This document shows, piece by piece, positions 22,110 through 35,908 of a stretch of 60,000 nt of DNA; the first letter of the stretch is position 1, and each line of letters begins with the position of its first letter. Both the position numbers and the translations under genes were made by a program. Origin of the DNA: Lineus longissimus (lineage: Eukaryota > Nemertea > Pilidiophora > Heteronemertea > Lineidae); NCBI RefSeq assembly GCF_910592395.1, contig NC_088313.1, positions 16,696,437-16,756,436 of the forward strand, in the 5' to 3' direction. Below the pieces are notes generated by a model, which saw nothing but the letters and a program-made list of their open reading frames with translations, made no database searches and had not been told where the DNA came from.

Positions 22110-24711
22110 TTCTGAACAGGGATTTCAAATATGAAATTCTTACAATATATCCATTTTCTTCTGGTTTAACGATCTGACAGTCATGTAGTAATTAAGGTAA
22201 TTATCATCTTTTTTTAAATCTTTGGTAATACTACCTCAATTATTTTCTCCATTGGCGTATCTGTTGGCGAATACGATGTCTTACTGTGATAATCGACTAA
22301 TAATCAGTTCCTCTTTTCTTGTAGGGCACTCTCTTAGGGCACGACTGCAAAATGGACCGAATATAAGGCCGAACTTTGGTGTCAGGACGATAACAAATAA
22401 TCAAGCCACATGATGAAAAATGACAGGTGGTTATTGATTATGAATAACATAAACACTTTCCAACTTCTTCCAGACAGAATAATCAACACTTTCAAGTTGT
22501 TAATTAACAAAGATAAAATTTATTCTAAAACATGTCTTCGCCTGAATATTAATTGCGCATTTCAAAATTATCTGATAAATTTCTAACAAGCTCATTAACG
22601 CATGATTTTCATGTAATTAGATTTTTATCCTTGAAATTGGCTTTCAGAGTGCTAAGAACATTCCAAAGACGTGCTACGATCGTTGATATCAGGAGAAAAT
22701 TCGGCGCAAGCAGTCGGAACAATGAATGCAAGTAAATAGCGATGGTGGCCTCAGGCGATGCAATGCATTTATGGTAATTATGATTTGTTATCAAAGAGAA
22801 ATTGATCAGATTACAGAACTCATTAGTAAATTAATGGAACTGTTTGTTGTCTTTGTTTAGTGAGCAGGGAAGCCAGGAACCAACAAGTTGGATACTCAGG
22901 AGAGTTAATGTGAGCTAGGAATGTTTACTTTGCAAGACGAATCATCTCTTTGGGACTGTTCCATTGACGGAACGGAACTAGGAACTTAATGGACGGAATA
23001 TGACGGAACATGAGAAACTCATTGCCTAAAACAGTCCAGTCAAACATATCGAATAAAGAAGAAGGGATGTTGTCACTAATGATGATAAAATCCTTAACAT
23101 AAGGCATTATTGTAAAGTCAGCTCGAATTAGAACTGTAATACACTCAGATATATGAATACTGACGAAATCATACACACATGATTCACATTGAAAAGTTAA
23201 GGCGCTTAATGAAGACCTCATTATGACACCAAAAGGATGCGTCTTGTCAACGTGGAAAGAATTTTGCGGTATATCAGATCAGTATATAAATATTTAAAAA
23301 AAAATTAATTTGCTTTGTGTTGTACCATTGATATCCACAGGCTTAAAATGAAAAATAATTAACGCCGTGTATTGGCAGGGGATGAAGACTACAGCTCAAC
23401 TGTCTAAGCCTATTAACGCGGGAAAAATCAAGTCGTGCGCGCATATTGCAAGAAATGTCCTCCAATTAAATGAATTTTAAAAATCCGCTGAATATCGCTC
23501 CGGTTCTCTCCTTCACTGTGCAGAGTTGAGAAGGGCATTGATCTGAACCCGTCATCATCAGATGACACGATGCCTTTTCAGAGTTCTCGAGAGGAATGTT
23601 CGGGTAACTCGCCGCATGAGGACCACTTCCAAACCACCCGAAGGAGAGTCGAGAAGATTGGTTTCAGATGACTAATAAAACTCAGGTTTCGCGATGATTT
23701 GAACATCCCTTACACATCTCCACCTTATAGTTTGGTTAATTTACTGAAATCAATATCGACATCACTGGCACACCAAACAAGAGGTTTCATCACTTAAACT
23801 TTTAGTTCACTGTCACTTCAAAGACTGGACATTGTAAATGAATGCAAATAATGAATATTTGGTTTCCTCTTCAGCTCGGTTGGAGATGTCAGTTCGCCAA
23901 ATACTTAGGCTACCGCCTCTGTTTGGCCTGCATTTTAGCTCCATCCTCTCGGTGCCTTGCGAGACATCCATTGCCCCCAGTTCGGTATGAATTCCTTCAA
24001 CCCAACACCATAAAATAAAAGGACCATTTATAACAACAGTAAAAATAAAAGAAGGGAAAGCTATTGTTGGAGAATGTTAGTGTCTGTCCGGGAAAGGAGG
24101 ATAGTCTATCACAGGTATCCTCCTGGGGCGATCTTATACATTATTTATTTTCAGTTGTAAATAGCGATGATGACTCGCAAGTTACTATTTGTAAATAAGA
24201 TAGGGTAAGAGAGTACGAGTCTTACTGAGTGCGCCTTGGGAACTGACCTCCCACAAGCAATTCATCTTCAAGAAGAATATATTTTGAAAAAAGTACATTG
24301 TACGTATGGTGCCTATCGAACTGATGCAATGGCTGACACAAGTTTTAACCACACAACTGGAGACTTTTTAAAAGTGAACGAGATAGTTTTTGGAAATTGC
24401 ACTCTTTCGCTGATTTCCGTCACAGCGATTAGCAGTGTGCTTTTGTTCAAATAAAGGAATTTGTCGCTTTCGATTAATTCGTTTTACTATAATGGTTTAC
24501 TGAAAAAACGAGCCTGGCACATCCTATCTTGCAATGTGAACTGTTCCGCATTCGATACAAATTCTCGTACATAGCCTTCCATAAAGATGTCTCATTATCT
24601 GCTCATCGCAGCGAAATGTGAGATGAGATCATTCAAGGAGATTACTGGTAAACTCTTGTCAGTATCCGTTACAGCATTGATATCTCAAATTCGATTAATA
24701 CTGCAAACCCC
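22110..24711. other. Unassigned DNA
   Basis: AT-rich, with frames up to 98 codons (22925-23221, -) and 72 codons (24236-24454, +), both featureless. I found no tandem repeat or splice-bounded coding segment. Confidence 0.5.
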
Positions 24712-24892
24712 TAAATCTTCGCGCCTCTTAATTTTGCAATTCGCAAAAATTAAAAAAAGATCAAAATGTTCGCGATTTTTATTTTGGCGGACTGCGAAAT
24801 TTCTTCTGGCTTTTCCAATTAAATATCTATCTTCGCGATTTTTGTTTTTGCGAATTGATAGCACTTGCGAAGTCCGCAAAAATAATAAAACG
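24712..24892. repeat. TTCGCGA-type AT-rich dispersed repeat
   Basis: The segment repeats TTCGCGATTTTTATTTT-like words in both orientations (TTCGCG near 24770 and 24833, TTGCGAATTGATAG near 24847, GCGAAGTCCGC near 24867), making an internally palindromic, AT-rich block. A diverged relative lies at 54040-54235. Repeats of this kind, with CGCGA words embedded in A/T runs, are common in marine invertebrate genomes. The limits are approximate. Confidence 0.55.
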
Positions 24893-27800
24893 CCCTCAAA
24901 AACATGGTAGTTTATAGTACTTGATGCTTCTTTTAAGGGTTGACCTTTCCAGGTGCTTGAACTGCGAAAATAAGACTAGTGAATAGCAGCGAAATCCGCA
25001 TTCGATATGCTGCAATGTGTCATTGAACTCTTCAGGTCTACATGTACTTTTGACAATTAAATACATCAACAAAGAAATCTGAGCAGTCGTCAACCAGGCG
25101 GAGTAACACATAACATGGGTGATGGAAACCGACACATTTCCTTGCCGCAATCGACTCTATATATAGTCAACTGAATGGCAATTAATTCCATTACTGAATC
25201 CAAGTCTGTGAAAGATATGTCAGCGCCTAACACGATTTCATCTTCACGGTTATATCGTATTTGTCCTGTTTACCCTGAAGCCACACATACCAACACTAGA
25301 CAACGACAAGACGTTATTGTCGCGGTAAGCGCCACCGTAGGACATCACAGAAGTGTGGTAATAGCATTTTGGGAGAGTTTATTCAATTTCTCCGTTCGAT
25401 GCGCCTTTACATGATGATAATGAGCGAGTGATCCCGGTGCTAGGGGTGAGAATCACTGTAACAGAAGTACCCAAGATCGAGTTAGTAATGGTAGGGAAAA
25501 TCACCGTACGATAATCGAGTGTGGACAGACTAAGTCAACTTATTTCAGACTGTATGGGGATTCAGCGAAAATCGAATATGCTGTAAGGATTTGTTCTCTA
25601 AGTGGTTCTTATTCTAATCGATACTGTTAGGCATCCGTTCGTGTTTTTCTAAGGCTTGTGGGCGACTGAATGAGCTGGGTTTACTGCTTGGTGGTGTAAA
25701 CTTGTGACTTCTCTACTGTAGGATCTTGTTGCCTCTCCTCCATCGATGCGGCCCGGCGTTCTGTAACGGAATAGTTCCCGTGGCGGCCTTTCTCTACCGT
25801 ATACGTACTTCCACTCAGAAGGTAGGTGGTATTTCTAAGACTTTCTGTTCGAAGAGTTAGATTTCCAAATGCTTTCAACGAGAGGTCTGATTTATCCAGA
25901 ACATAAATATATCCAAGGTGTCGGGTCTTCTATACTTCTCCTCTACTACCTATCTTTAGCTAACCACTCATTATGTCCTCCAAGTAGTTTCGCTTTTAAG
26001 AAATAATACCAGAAAATGTCAGGTCGTCTTTATAGTACCTTTGCAAACATGCATAATGTCGATATTCAACTTCACACGGCACATAATGTCATAACTGCAT
26101 GAGACAGAAAAGGCTAACATCGGCTGGGTTGGAGGTGTTTAGTTTTTCTATAGTACCGTATGAATTCGTCTATACAAGCGTTCACTGTAAACAGAAATAC
26201 CAATCCTCCAAGGAGTTATCCCAAAATAAATTCTTGGAGCCGACAGACTTACTGTGATGACTTTCTTTAATCAAATAAGTCTCCCGCCTTTGAAACGATC
26301 TATTCGACTGTAATTGCCTTTACCACTGCTTCAGTGAAGGAGTGCTGAAGGAGTAGTGCCATCGATTGCACGTCATCATCACCTGTTGCCTCGGGACATG
26401 TCCACTTCCCAGTCAAGTTGGCCTTTTTAGCGCCCAGTGACAGAACCGAAGAATGTTACACTTGTCATTTTTTAGCCTTCCTGACCATTGCAATGCATCT
26501 GCCAGGCGAGACAAAATCTAGCACCAAAAACCATGAAGTTAAATTATGGTTTAAGAAATCGATGGCGTATCTATGATTTACAAACGCCAAACTGACAACT
26601 ACTGCTTTTTCCTTTACATTTCTGCATAACAGTCGGAAATGATGCTCTTAACCAGTACCGTACAATCAACACATTTTCATCGCAGCTTTTTTACCAAGAT
26701 CATTATGCATTGAAAATGTGACATGGTAAAATAGGTCAATTGCCCAATTTGAGATTTTAAAAAGAACTTGCTTGTTAACGGTGATCAATTTGTCAAGCCT
26801 TTCATTCTGTGCGCAATGACCCCTTTTATCGAATGATGTTAACTTTAAGCAGCCCACTTATGGTCAAGTGACAAGGTGAACCAATCTGCTTGGTCAAGTC
26901 ACCAACCTGCATAGTCAGGTTCACGGTCTCCCATCATTTGTTATGCATGAGCGATATCGCATAAGAATAAAGTGTAATTTTGTCTTGAGGCGGACACTGT
27001 GTAATTGACCAGTGGACAAATTTCCTACGTAAAATGGACAATAATTGATGATGTGATTTTTTTAGAGCCAGAAGCTAGAAACAGTTAACACTAAAACAAC
27101 TCGTGGGTTAAATCCATCTCATAACTCATCTGGTCGTTTAACACGTTAGTCTTTTTCCATTATCGAGTCTAAAAGATAAACCGTGTTGTCGCCTAAGGCG
27201 TGACATTCTAGTCCAAGTAACAGACAATTTTAGATTTTTAAGAAAGCTGATCGTTGCGTTTTGCTTATGGCATGAATAATTATTATAAAAAAATGAATAA
27301 CGGCATATTAGACAAAAGCCATGGCAAGGTTACAATTCCTTTTGTTTCTTCACCCAATATTTTTTCAATGTTGCACTGATGAGGTTAATCGAAGTCGCCA
27401 ACAACTTTTTAACATTCGTCCCCCACATGTACTCGATTTTTTTTCCTAATAAAGGCGATATCTTCCTAGGTTTCAGCGTTCACTGTTATTGTACACATCG
27501 ACTTTATGATGAGAATCCAAAATCAATCGAAAGATAAATAGATATCATCCATCTGGCATTTAGTAATTAGACATTTGTTTGCCCATGGCAAACCTCCGAT
27601 GGCAATGATATTGACGAGTCATTTCTGGGAGTTAAGGGGAAATTCACTGAAATTCAAACAGTTAACGTTCGTAAAAAATATTTGGGTTTTTTTTAAATTC
27701 GTCTATTATTCATATTGCAATAGGCCTATAAAACAATTATATTTTTCGATTTTTTTCGAACACTAGTAACTTTCTATGATTGTGCTATTTGTTAGTCATA

Positions 27801-30330
27801 ACTTGTACAGACCCAAGACAAACAAGCTTGAAAGAGCATTGGATACGGAATCAACCTTATTAGGTATTCTTTGCAGAGCAGTTCGCCCTCTCATCAGTCT
27901 GCTCCGATACTTTGCATGCTGAAAACAGCTGGTCCTCATAAAGAACTGCCAACAAAGTCAAAACTGTTAACACCAGCAGCCGATTGTCAAACATCGCCAC
28001 GCCTGTCTGAGATCGTGCTGTTGTCGATAGCTTTGTTCTTTAATGCGGTGTTTGTCCGTGGTGTTGGTTCGTGATTGCTTACACGGCATTGTTAGTAGGC
28101 CGGGAGGACTGGGACATGAATTATGCATACAAAATCATCGTACTATGTTTCACGTGTTATTGACCAAGTTCATGATGCCTAACAATTCCGAGGAAAGGAA
28201 AGTTGAGTGTCGATCATACTGATATATCATTTACACGGAGAAAATTCGTGCCTGGATTTATTGTGTTTATCATTTTCCGTCAAAGTCGTGTTGATAAAAT
28301 ATTTTTGGTTTTTGATATTCGATGCTTGCATAGCTCGAGCGAGCTATCATGGTCATTCCTGGCAGAGTCAAATTAGCGGGCTACTTAATAACGAACGTTA
28401 AGCAAACCCTACATAAGACCAGATATCCAACCGGGATTGCAAACGCTATTGTTCAAGCATTAGTTAATCAACCACACTCGACTCTAACCTACCACCATCT
28501 CTTCAACTTTCTATCATATTTCTGCGACATGGCAATTTTTAGACGCAACAGAGCTGATTTTCTCGGGTCGCAAATCCGCTCGCCTGCTATTCTGTCGCAA
28601 AAACACGCATGATCTTTCCGAAGTACGTGTAACCTGCTTAGCCAGTGGATTACCTCGACCAGACGCCACAAGCGCTTGTGGTGAACACCCGCTGTGGTGC
28701 TTAATTGGGGTGCGGCGCAAAATATTAAACCACCTGATTCTAGGAGTAATAAATCGTAGATGTATCACACTACTTATAATGTCAAAAGGTCTGCCTCGCT
28801 ACTTCCTGATTAGCAGAGACTTCCTCCTTGCTGTTGTCATACGCGCTAGGGGTTACATAATCAATTAATATCTCGCCAATCACAGCTTACTTCCACCAAG
28901 AGACAGATATGTTCAGCCATAAATCACAAATGTTTGGTGAGTGTCGCTGATATTTAATATCTGACCCGATCTGTGTCCGACATAGAGTGATTATTGCTGA
29001 TTTTTTTTTCTCGCTTTGATATCGTTGCTGTAAGGACTTCTTCTTGGCACGCACTCGATGCACATCGAGCAACAGAGTATACTGAACTGCAACTATGGTG
29101 TCGTGCCAGTGAAACCGTCGTTCGTCAAGCGTTAGAAAAGAACTGTCAAAAAAAGAGTGACCCTCTGCTTTCAGCTTCACTGCTGATAGTGACACATCCT
29201 CGTTTTCCATTCCTAAAATCATAGTGGCTGGTGTGCAACTCGCCACCTATTGCAGATCGCTCGATAAGAAATAAATTCGATCAATATGTCAGCTCTTTTT
29301 TCCCAATCCAACACATTTGACAGCAAAATTCGAATCCTTGTCAGATTTTGGAGAAAAAGACAAACCATGGTGATTCAGTTGTGGAGTCGTCTTCAATCTG
29401 GTGTAGAATCGGCATGCTAACAAATCACGCTACATGCAATGTAAGATTGTCGTTGATATTGTCATTATTCATCTTGATTTACTTAAGGCTGATTAGGTTA
29501 CTGCTGGTTATTCTGCTGTACATTGAAAAAAGCTCTCATGACTTCGGTTGTCATAAATGTATGCCGACGCTTTCAGCTTTTCAGCGACCTCGGCAGACCT
29601 TCTTATCCCCAGGCGCCCGAAAATGGCCTGACTGCTGACCTTCCAGATTAAAGTATATCTTTGATCGTTAATTTCTGAATTTCACTGTAAGTCTGCAAAC
29701 CCTTTTGGAAGGAAATGACTCATATAGGCGAAAGTGTGACCGGAGCCAGTAGATGCCGCTAAGGTTGGGTTGTTCCAAAACTAGAATTCTTCAGATTTTT
29801 GTCTCCCGGCCGAGTTTTTTTGCTACCAGTATCTATAAATTCAATCCAACCGATTACATTCCACAACGCCGCTTATAGGTGATGATGAGATTAAACTTGA
29901 TTACGGCCTTCAATTTGTGCATGTAACGAGCTCCCGTTGAATATCACGTTTCGTCTGCAATGACATCAGGGTGACATGCCAAGCCTAATACTATCAATAG
30001 TGGTAATGGTATTGACAATCGCTTGATATACAATTTAATTTGCGTTGATGTTGGGTATACGGCTAGTTAGAGTGGCGAATGGAATTGAGGAATACAAATG
30101 CTAGATCTGATTGGGTGAGGCTGTTGCAGCATCAAGCACTTCAGTGAATTTATTATGTATGAATTGAGAACATGGTAACTCCGAGTCACCGATCACCGGC
30201 CGCAAGCATCGCGATCGTTGTCCTTTGAAACCTGCTTTGTTCGCTGATTTTATCCACCAATAAATTGGCGTTCATCCCCAAACTGCATCAAGTGACATGC
30301 TAAATTGTAGTTCATCCTGCAGAAGACACG
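24893..30330. other. Unassigned DNA
   Basis: No supported gene. The longest frame is 119 codons at 28887-29246 (-), with no signal peptide, domain or splice context. A short imperfect direct repeat of TGGTCAAGTGAC occurs near 26865-26905. Confidence 0.5.
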
Positions 30331-30765
30331 CTAAGTGACAGAGCCAACACCAGACAGAAGCCTCCGGTCAATGTCACAAACAGGTTTTTTATTCTTAGTT
30401 GCGGTTCTGCACAGCATCATGTCGGTGATGACGAGATGTTCTGTGTCACATGTGACTTGGTAAAGCGCGGGGAGGGGGTTGATTCGAAGTATATTGACTA
30501 AACCATCTAACATCTCATTTTCTTATTGATCCTTGCTCAACGAATCTGATAAAAGATCCATAAATATTGCTTTCTTATCAGGAGATGGAGAGCTATGATT
30601 TTCGACAGATTCGTGTGATACTATAACGCAACGACCAATTGGGCGAAAGGGCAGTTCGATACCAATACCGATGAAGATCGGGAAGCATTTGACGAAATCA
30701 AAACTGATCAGCTCCCAGACAGTTGGTATCGAACAGAAACTATTGAACACAGGACCAGTGGCTTC
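30331..30765 (-). pseudogene. Possible decayed or chance reading frame with one internal stop
   Basis: One minus-strand frame stays open for about 144 codons except for a single TAA at 30525-30523. The first part ends in a polar, acidic stretch, and the second has four cysteines within about 45 residues. The composition is protein-like, but no family is recognisable, and frames of this length with one stop are not rare here. It may be a pseudogene remnant, or two exons with the stop inside an intron, though I see no good splice pair. Confidence 0.18.
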
Positions 30766-32368
30766 TCAATTTATGAGAAAGGAGGAAGGACTTCGGCAGT
30801 GGTAATCTGAAATTTGGAGAGAATATGGAGAGATCGCATATTTTTTTCAACCGGGTAGAGGCCCATGACTGGCTGGTTCCAATGAAGGGATTTCCGGCGG
30901 TCGTATTATCATGTCAAAAGTGGCCCATTCTGCCTCCACGGTTGGCACATTAGAAATGAGCTAACCGTGAAGTCTTTGGGGTGGGGTGGGGAGCACAGTT
31001 AGTTTCGGTTAAGTTTTCTTTTGGAAATTTGTGAATGTGTCGATGTAGTACAAATGAATTGAAATACCTATATCAACGTATTTAGTCTACAAGGTGGTAT
31101 ACGTCCCGTTTACTTAAACCTTCTTGTACTTTTTGCTGTTAACTGTGATTTCTTTCCAACCGTCTGTGCCTCTGTGCGTTTAATCATACACGGTGCATCA
31201 CGATGGTGTAAAGCTTCATGTGAATAGTGTCTTCTCAGCCGACGGTGTCCGAACAGAGCCGTTAATTAACCAAATATTCGGTTAGTTGTCTTCGGGGAGC
31301 ACTTTCACCTGTCTTTAGGCTCGATTCATCTTAGAGTTACTACCACAAAGGCCAAAGACTAATTAGGTACACATAAGTAGGGGCTCAGGTTGCATCCAAT
31401 GAGACAAGTGCGTCACTTAGTAAGAAAAAATATATTGATCTGAGTGTAGTGATGGGGAAAGCATCATTTCATATTTAGACATGAGATTTTTCATTTTTGG
31501 ATATCACTGCCCTTTGTATTCTGCTCAAGTGGTACTGAGAAGTTATCAAAGGCCGGAACGCTTCATATAGTTATTAAATCGTGACGGATTACGGTACTGG
31601 GTTGAGGCTAGGTAAGATTGAATTACACGAAGTCGCCGAAAGTGGTCTTTCCTATCTCACCGCAGTACATCCATAAGCTATTCATGCTTGTATGAGGTAT
31701 ATGATCATCACTGAATCATACGCATTTAATGCTTCTGTGGCATATTTACATGAAGTCTACCAATTTGACCCACTTGCTTTCTGCCTTTTCTCCCCATTTA
31801 AACGCACATTGATAGTCTAGAATCCCTTACAAACGTGACACTGGATGTACACAAAATCTATATTTGCTACATGGCATATTTTGCGTAAAAATGTGTACTG
31901 TTCTATTGTGCAATGAATTAGGTTCGAAATGGTAATTCATACACCGCAGAGAATACTTATTAACGTATTAACGTATTAACCTAATTTATTTTCGTCCCAG
32001 TATCCAATAATTACAAGCCACCAAGGCGCGCGGTTCGGTTGACAAGATAGAGACTCAACGTATTTTTTCTGTGGATTAGGATGAGGCGTTCTGATCTAAT
32101 TACCTCACGGAAGCCTCACGTGTGACGAGAGTTGATAACTTTCTTTTATTGCTTGGTATTATTTATATGAACTGCATGATCCAAAATCGATACCAGAGGA
32201 TGTTGTCGGGAATTTTGAACTTGAATGCGCTAAAACTACGCATTGTTCATCTGACACTTTCCTCGCGGGTAAAAAGGGAAACGAAGAAATATGAGCATCC
32301 ATTCCTACAAGCGAGATGGTAAACTTGATAACTAACATGTTGATTGTGCACTCCAGGAGATGTTAATT
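30766..32368. other. Unassigned DNA
   Basis: No gene signal. It contains a G-rich run (GGGGTGGGGTGGGG near 30979) and a short tandem TATTAACG repeat near 31962-31980. Nothing else is notable. Confidence 0.5.
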
Positions 32369-32606
32369 TTATTGTCAGAGCACACGACCGCCAATGCGAT
32401 ATCACAAACAGTGGTACACCAGCGTATCAATTTCAACATCCTGAGAAGTGCGTTTCATTGTCAGAGCACAATGCAAATTTAACATCACAAACAGTGGTAG
32501 ATCAGCGTTTTAAGATCAACACAATGATTTGACTATTTTATTGTCAGTGCACAATGCAAATATGATGACACACAGTGGTGTATATGCGTCACAAGATCAA
32601 CAGCAA
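32369..32606. repeat. Tandem repeat, three units of about 83-86 bp
   Basis: The phrase ATTGTCAGAGCACA recurs at 32371, 32457 and 32540 (spacings 86 and 83), each time followed by ATCACAAACAGTGGT or a close variant and then by a CAGCGT or GCGT word and AAGATCAACA. The units are diverged, so this is an old, short minisatellite-like array in non-coding DNA. Confidence 0.7.
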
Positions 32607-32743
32607 CTCAAAGTAAACCGGTTAAAAAAAGCAGTGTACAGTAAGTTTATGAGTAAAAACGCGATACAAACAGTACATGTATAGTCAATTAAAAAATCAT
32701 ACAAGAAACTGGAATTCTACTCCATATTTCGTCAAGGGGATCA

Positions 32744-32769
32744 CCGGTGTAACGTTTTTGGTTGTTCCC
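32744..32769. mobile_element. Solo end of MITE family B
   Basis: CCGGTGTAACGTTTTTGGTT and the next bases match the reverse complement of the right end of the family B element at 47472-47651 at about 21 of 25 positions. I could not find a matching second end, so this may be a truncated or diverged copy. Confidence 0.45.
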
Positions 32770-34414
32770 TATATTTCAACACAATAGACAACAAAGAGAG
32801 GCCATTCCGGCATGAATTTTCAGAGGCGGGGTGAGAAAAACCTCGTTGTCTTTCAGCGTTGTCAAAGGATGAGGTGAAAACACTCTGCTACAACGATTCG
32901 ATTCCAGGAGAGAGAATACTCAGTACCACCTTTTTCTGTCGACTTCACCAAACAGATGTCTACACATACTATTAATTTGAGGAAATGTCAGTACATTTCC
33001 GCCAGAGAATAATGGAGTAGCACTAATACAAACACATGTACAGTACACACAGATGAGAATTAATCGAACCTTTGAAGTGGAAATTGGCGGTAATGGAGCA
33101 GTCATGTCGACAATATGCCCACGAAGCATCCTAGGCACCTCCGGGGGCTGATCGACCACTTGTCACTAATCTACATGTAGGTCATGTTGCGGGCGAGCAA
33201 TGGCTTCCGTGAACTCACGATGTGAACCACTCGCAAATTTTCAGAAGAGAAAATAAATAAGGACTATCGAAACAGCAGCAAGTGTAACAAAGACAGTTGT
33301 ATTTAACCGACATATTTTTTTCTGGTGTTTCCGTGTCCGAGTCTTTTCCCCTGGGAGTGGTGAAAGACAAACTCCGTTTCGCCCAATTAAAAAGTCATGG
33401 TTTCACTGGCTGTCTATAGTATGAAAACACTGAACAACGGCTCCACCAGAAAGTTTTGAACATTGTCAAACGCACGTGAGAACGCCGTTTGGGGACAGGA
33501 TGACTGGAAGTGCATGTCTCGCCTGTATAAGGGGCTTTGATGTCGCGACATTGATTTGGCTATCCTTTGTCCACACCCACGCGGCGCCATTCCCTTGTTT
33601 ATTCGCCCACTCCTCGTAATAAGATGGACATCGTAATGTGCATTAGGTGTGGCGCCAGATGCTCCCAACATGATCAAAGGCATGACAATAGGTTGTTAAA
33701 GAACTAACAATGGAATATTGGTTATTGTTTACAAGTTTCAAACTTCCTGATTTCTCGGCCGCAAAGCGCTGTGCGTGCTTCCCACGTCACCCTAAAGAAT
33801 GAATCCATTTGGTGAGGTTACATAGCCCCAAATCATGCATATTCTACTCTTTCTGAGGCTGCTATTTGGAACTTATCACGATTCCATATTCGAATCGTGG
33901 ACACATAATTATACTCAAAACAAGAATGAATATTATAAACAATATGAGAGTAACAGCACCTTATCAAGCGATATGGTTATCATGTTTGTTGGTTGCTTAA
34001 TCAGAGTCCCCACAACTCCAACACTCTACCTTGTTTCCGCCACCAACCTTTTGCAATAACATGGCAACGTACATGTAATGTCATATTAACAGCGCGGCCA
34101 AACCATCCCCAACAGGCAATATGACCAATGTCATAACAAAGCTGCAGCTATTCAACGGACTAAATGACAAATGACATTTCTATGAGAAAAGCTGATTAGG
34201 AATAGTCGCGCATAGTCTACGGGCTATCTGGCGAATAATAGTATCCGTCGCTTCTGGTTTGTCCATTTTTCTTGTTGGAGCTAGGAGTAAAATGATCTAC
34301 ATGTAAACTCTTGGCAACGACTAAATAATGAAAGCGTTTTTTTTTCTCCATAAACCAGTTACAATGTTTAGACCCATCCACACTGCAAGTGATTCGTCAA
34401 AAAGGATGGTATAC
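32770..34414. other. Unassigned DNA
   Basis: Frames of 74-89 codons occur but show no features. TACATGTA octamers lie near 33174, 34071 and 34293. Confidence 0.5.
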
Positions 34415-34584
34415 CCGGTGCAACAACTGTGGTTTGTCCAGGGTTTCCATGCAGCAGACATCTATGCAGAAACCTTGTCTTTCTTTAAATTGACACGTGT
34501 TGCTGTGCTCTTCCTCTCTCATAGCTTTTCGAAACAATGAGGGGAGGCAGTCAGAAACGGAAACAGTCAAAAACGTCACATCGG
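34415..34584 (+). mobile_element. MITE family B, copy 1 (about 170 bp)
   Basis: It begins CCGGTGCAACAACTGTGGTT and ends AAAAACGTCACATCGG, giving inverted ends CCGGTGCAA and CCGATGTGA. The internal phrase AAACAATGAGGGGA, followed by GTCAGAAAC and AGTCAAAAAC words, is shared in order with the copy at 47472-47651. There is no coding capacity of its own; the 70-codon frame across it is fortuitous. It is diverged from the 47 kb copy, so older than family A. Confidence 0.7.
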
Positions 34585-35695
34585 GAAAATACGCAAATAG
34601 CCGGAAAAGATTAGCTTTATGCAGTACCGCCGCTGTGTAAAAAGAACAGTCTTGCTATCAAGCTCAGGTGGGCTAAAGTGGGCTGCATGCAACTACCGGA
34701 GGGAACATTCAGACGCGGGAATTAAGTAATGGCCGAGAGGAACTGCTCTTAGTGTCCGCGCAGTGCCAAGTCTACATCAGCAATGTGCGATTTCGCGTAT
34801 AAAAAGGTTCGTCCGTTTCCGGTTTCAGGTTTATGCTTCCCAGAATGTCTGGTCGTTGCACTCAATTGTCTTTTTTCTTTCCTGTTTTTTGGTTATTCTT
34901 TTATGCAAACAGATGGCTGTACATGTAGTGTCGAGATGGGAAATCAATTCCACTTTTCAGCAATATTGCGCGTTTAGCGTTTATTCACCTCCGAGTTCAT
35001 CCATCTGTTCTAGTCTATAATTGCTAGTTCAGTCGACAAAAAACATAAGGAATATTACATTACGCCGTTATAATGTATAAAGGATAGTAAAACGTATTTA
35101 AAAAGTAAGAAAGAAAGTTTTCTGATTGCACACTGTTCTTTTTCTTCTTGTTGTTTTTCTATTCCTTTGACAAAACACAGGCAAACCCAAGACAAATCAA
35201 ATCAAAGCACGTGCTCTCCCTACATTTTTTTTGTACAGCGTAAATGATACATTAGAAACCGGTGGGTCCGTTATATCATTTCTGTGTCTGTGACTGCCAG
35301 CGGCAGATGTTCTGCTATGAACGTTATAGCTAATGACATATAGATTGTAAGTCCCTCACAAAAGATCTGTCTGGCTGAAACCTTTTCATTACCGAGTGCA
35401 TTTAGTATGAGAAAAGTTTTTATTCGGGTAAAATGCCACTGTCTGTAGACGGGAACAGCTGCTGACTTCAATGGCTCCCAATCTAAAGGCATGATAGAGA
35501 ATTGCAAACATCTGCATTTGTTATTCTTGTGAAATGCCATTAACCATGCTTACCGCAGTAAAATGGTGTTTATGACTCTGAGAATACAGGCTACTTTACA
35601 AACGACAATAAGATCGGCGATACTATTTTTGCCAATATTGCCGCTTACTATAAATGTCGATCCCCGGGATGCAATCATAGAGTGTCACTTGGCAA
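34585..35695. other. Unassigned DNA
   Basis: Frames up to 89 codons on both strands, none with features. TACATGTA near 34918. Confidence 0.5.
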
Positions 35696-35908
35696 TTGGA
35701 GATGTTACGGCTAATCGTCTGTAGCAAGACTGAATGCTGTTCATCCGGTGGCTGCAATATTACGGAGATGTGCAGTTTGCTTCTCTTCGCCATTGTTGGC
35801 TCATCCGGTCCGGGAAAAACGACACTGAGTACTAGGATTATTCGTTGGTTCCATGCATGTCCGGCAATACGCGAGAATACGTGCCGAGGAAGCACGTCAG
35901 GACATTGA
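35696..35908 (+). CDS. Doubtful frame containing a Walker A-like motif
   Basis: A 70-codon frame includes IVGSSGPGKTTLS, which fits the P-loop pattern G-x4-GK-[ST], preceded by a hydrophobic LLLFA strand as in ATP- and GTP-binding domains. An acceptor-like GATGTGCAG stands just before that segment (35771-35775). The frame stops soon after the motif, and no Walker B or other nucleotide-binding element is visible. It is either a fragment of a broken NTPase gene or a coincidence. The shifted frame that follows (35829-36026) is also open. Confidence 0.18.
   Translation: MEMLRLIVCSKTECCSSGGCNITEMCSLLLFAIVGSSGPGKTTLSTRIIRWFHACPAIRENTCRGSTSGH

Noticed and set aside
28887-29246. 119-codon minus-strand frame
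   Set aside because: No domain, no membrane or signal segment, no flanking signals.
30979-30992. G-rich run as a possible G-quadruplex
   Set aside because: Only three G tracts are present, so a standard four-tract quadruplex is not formed.
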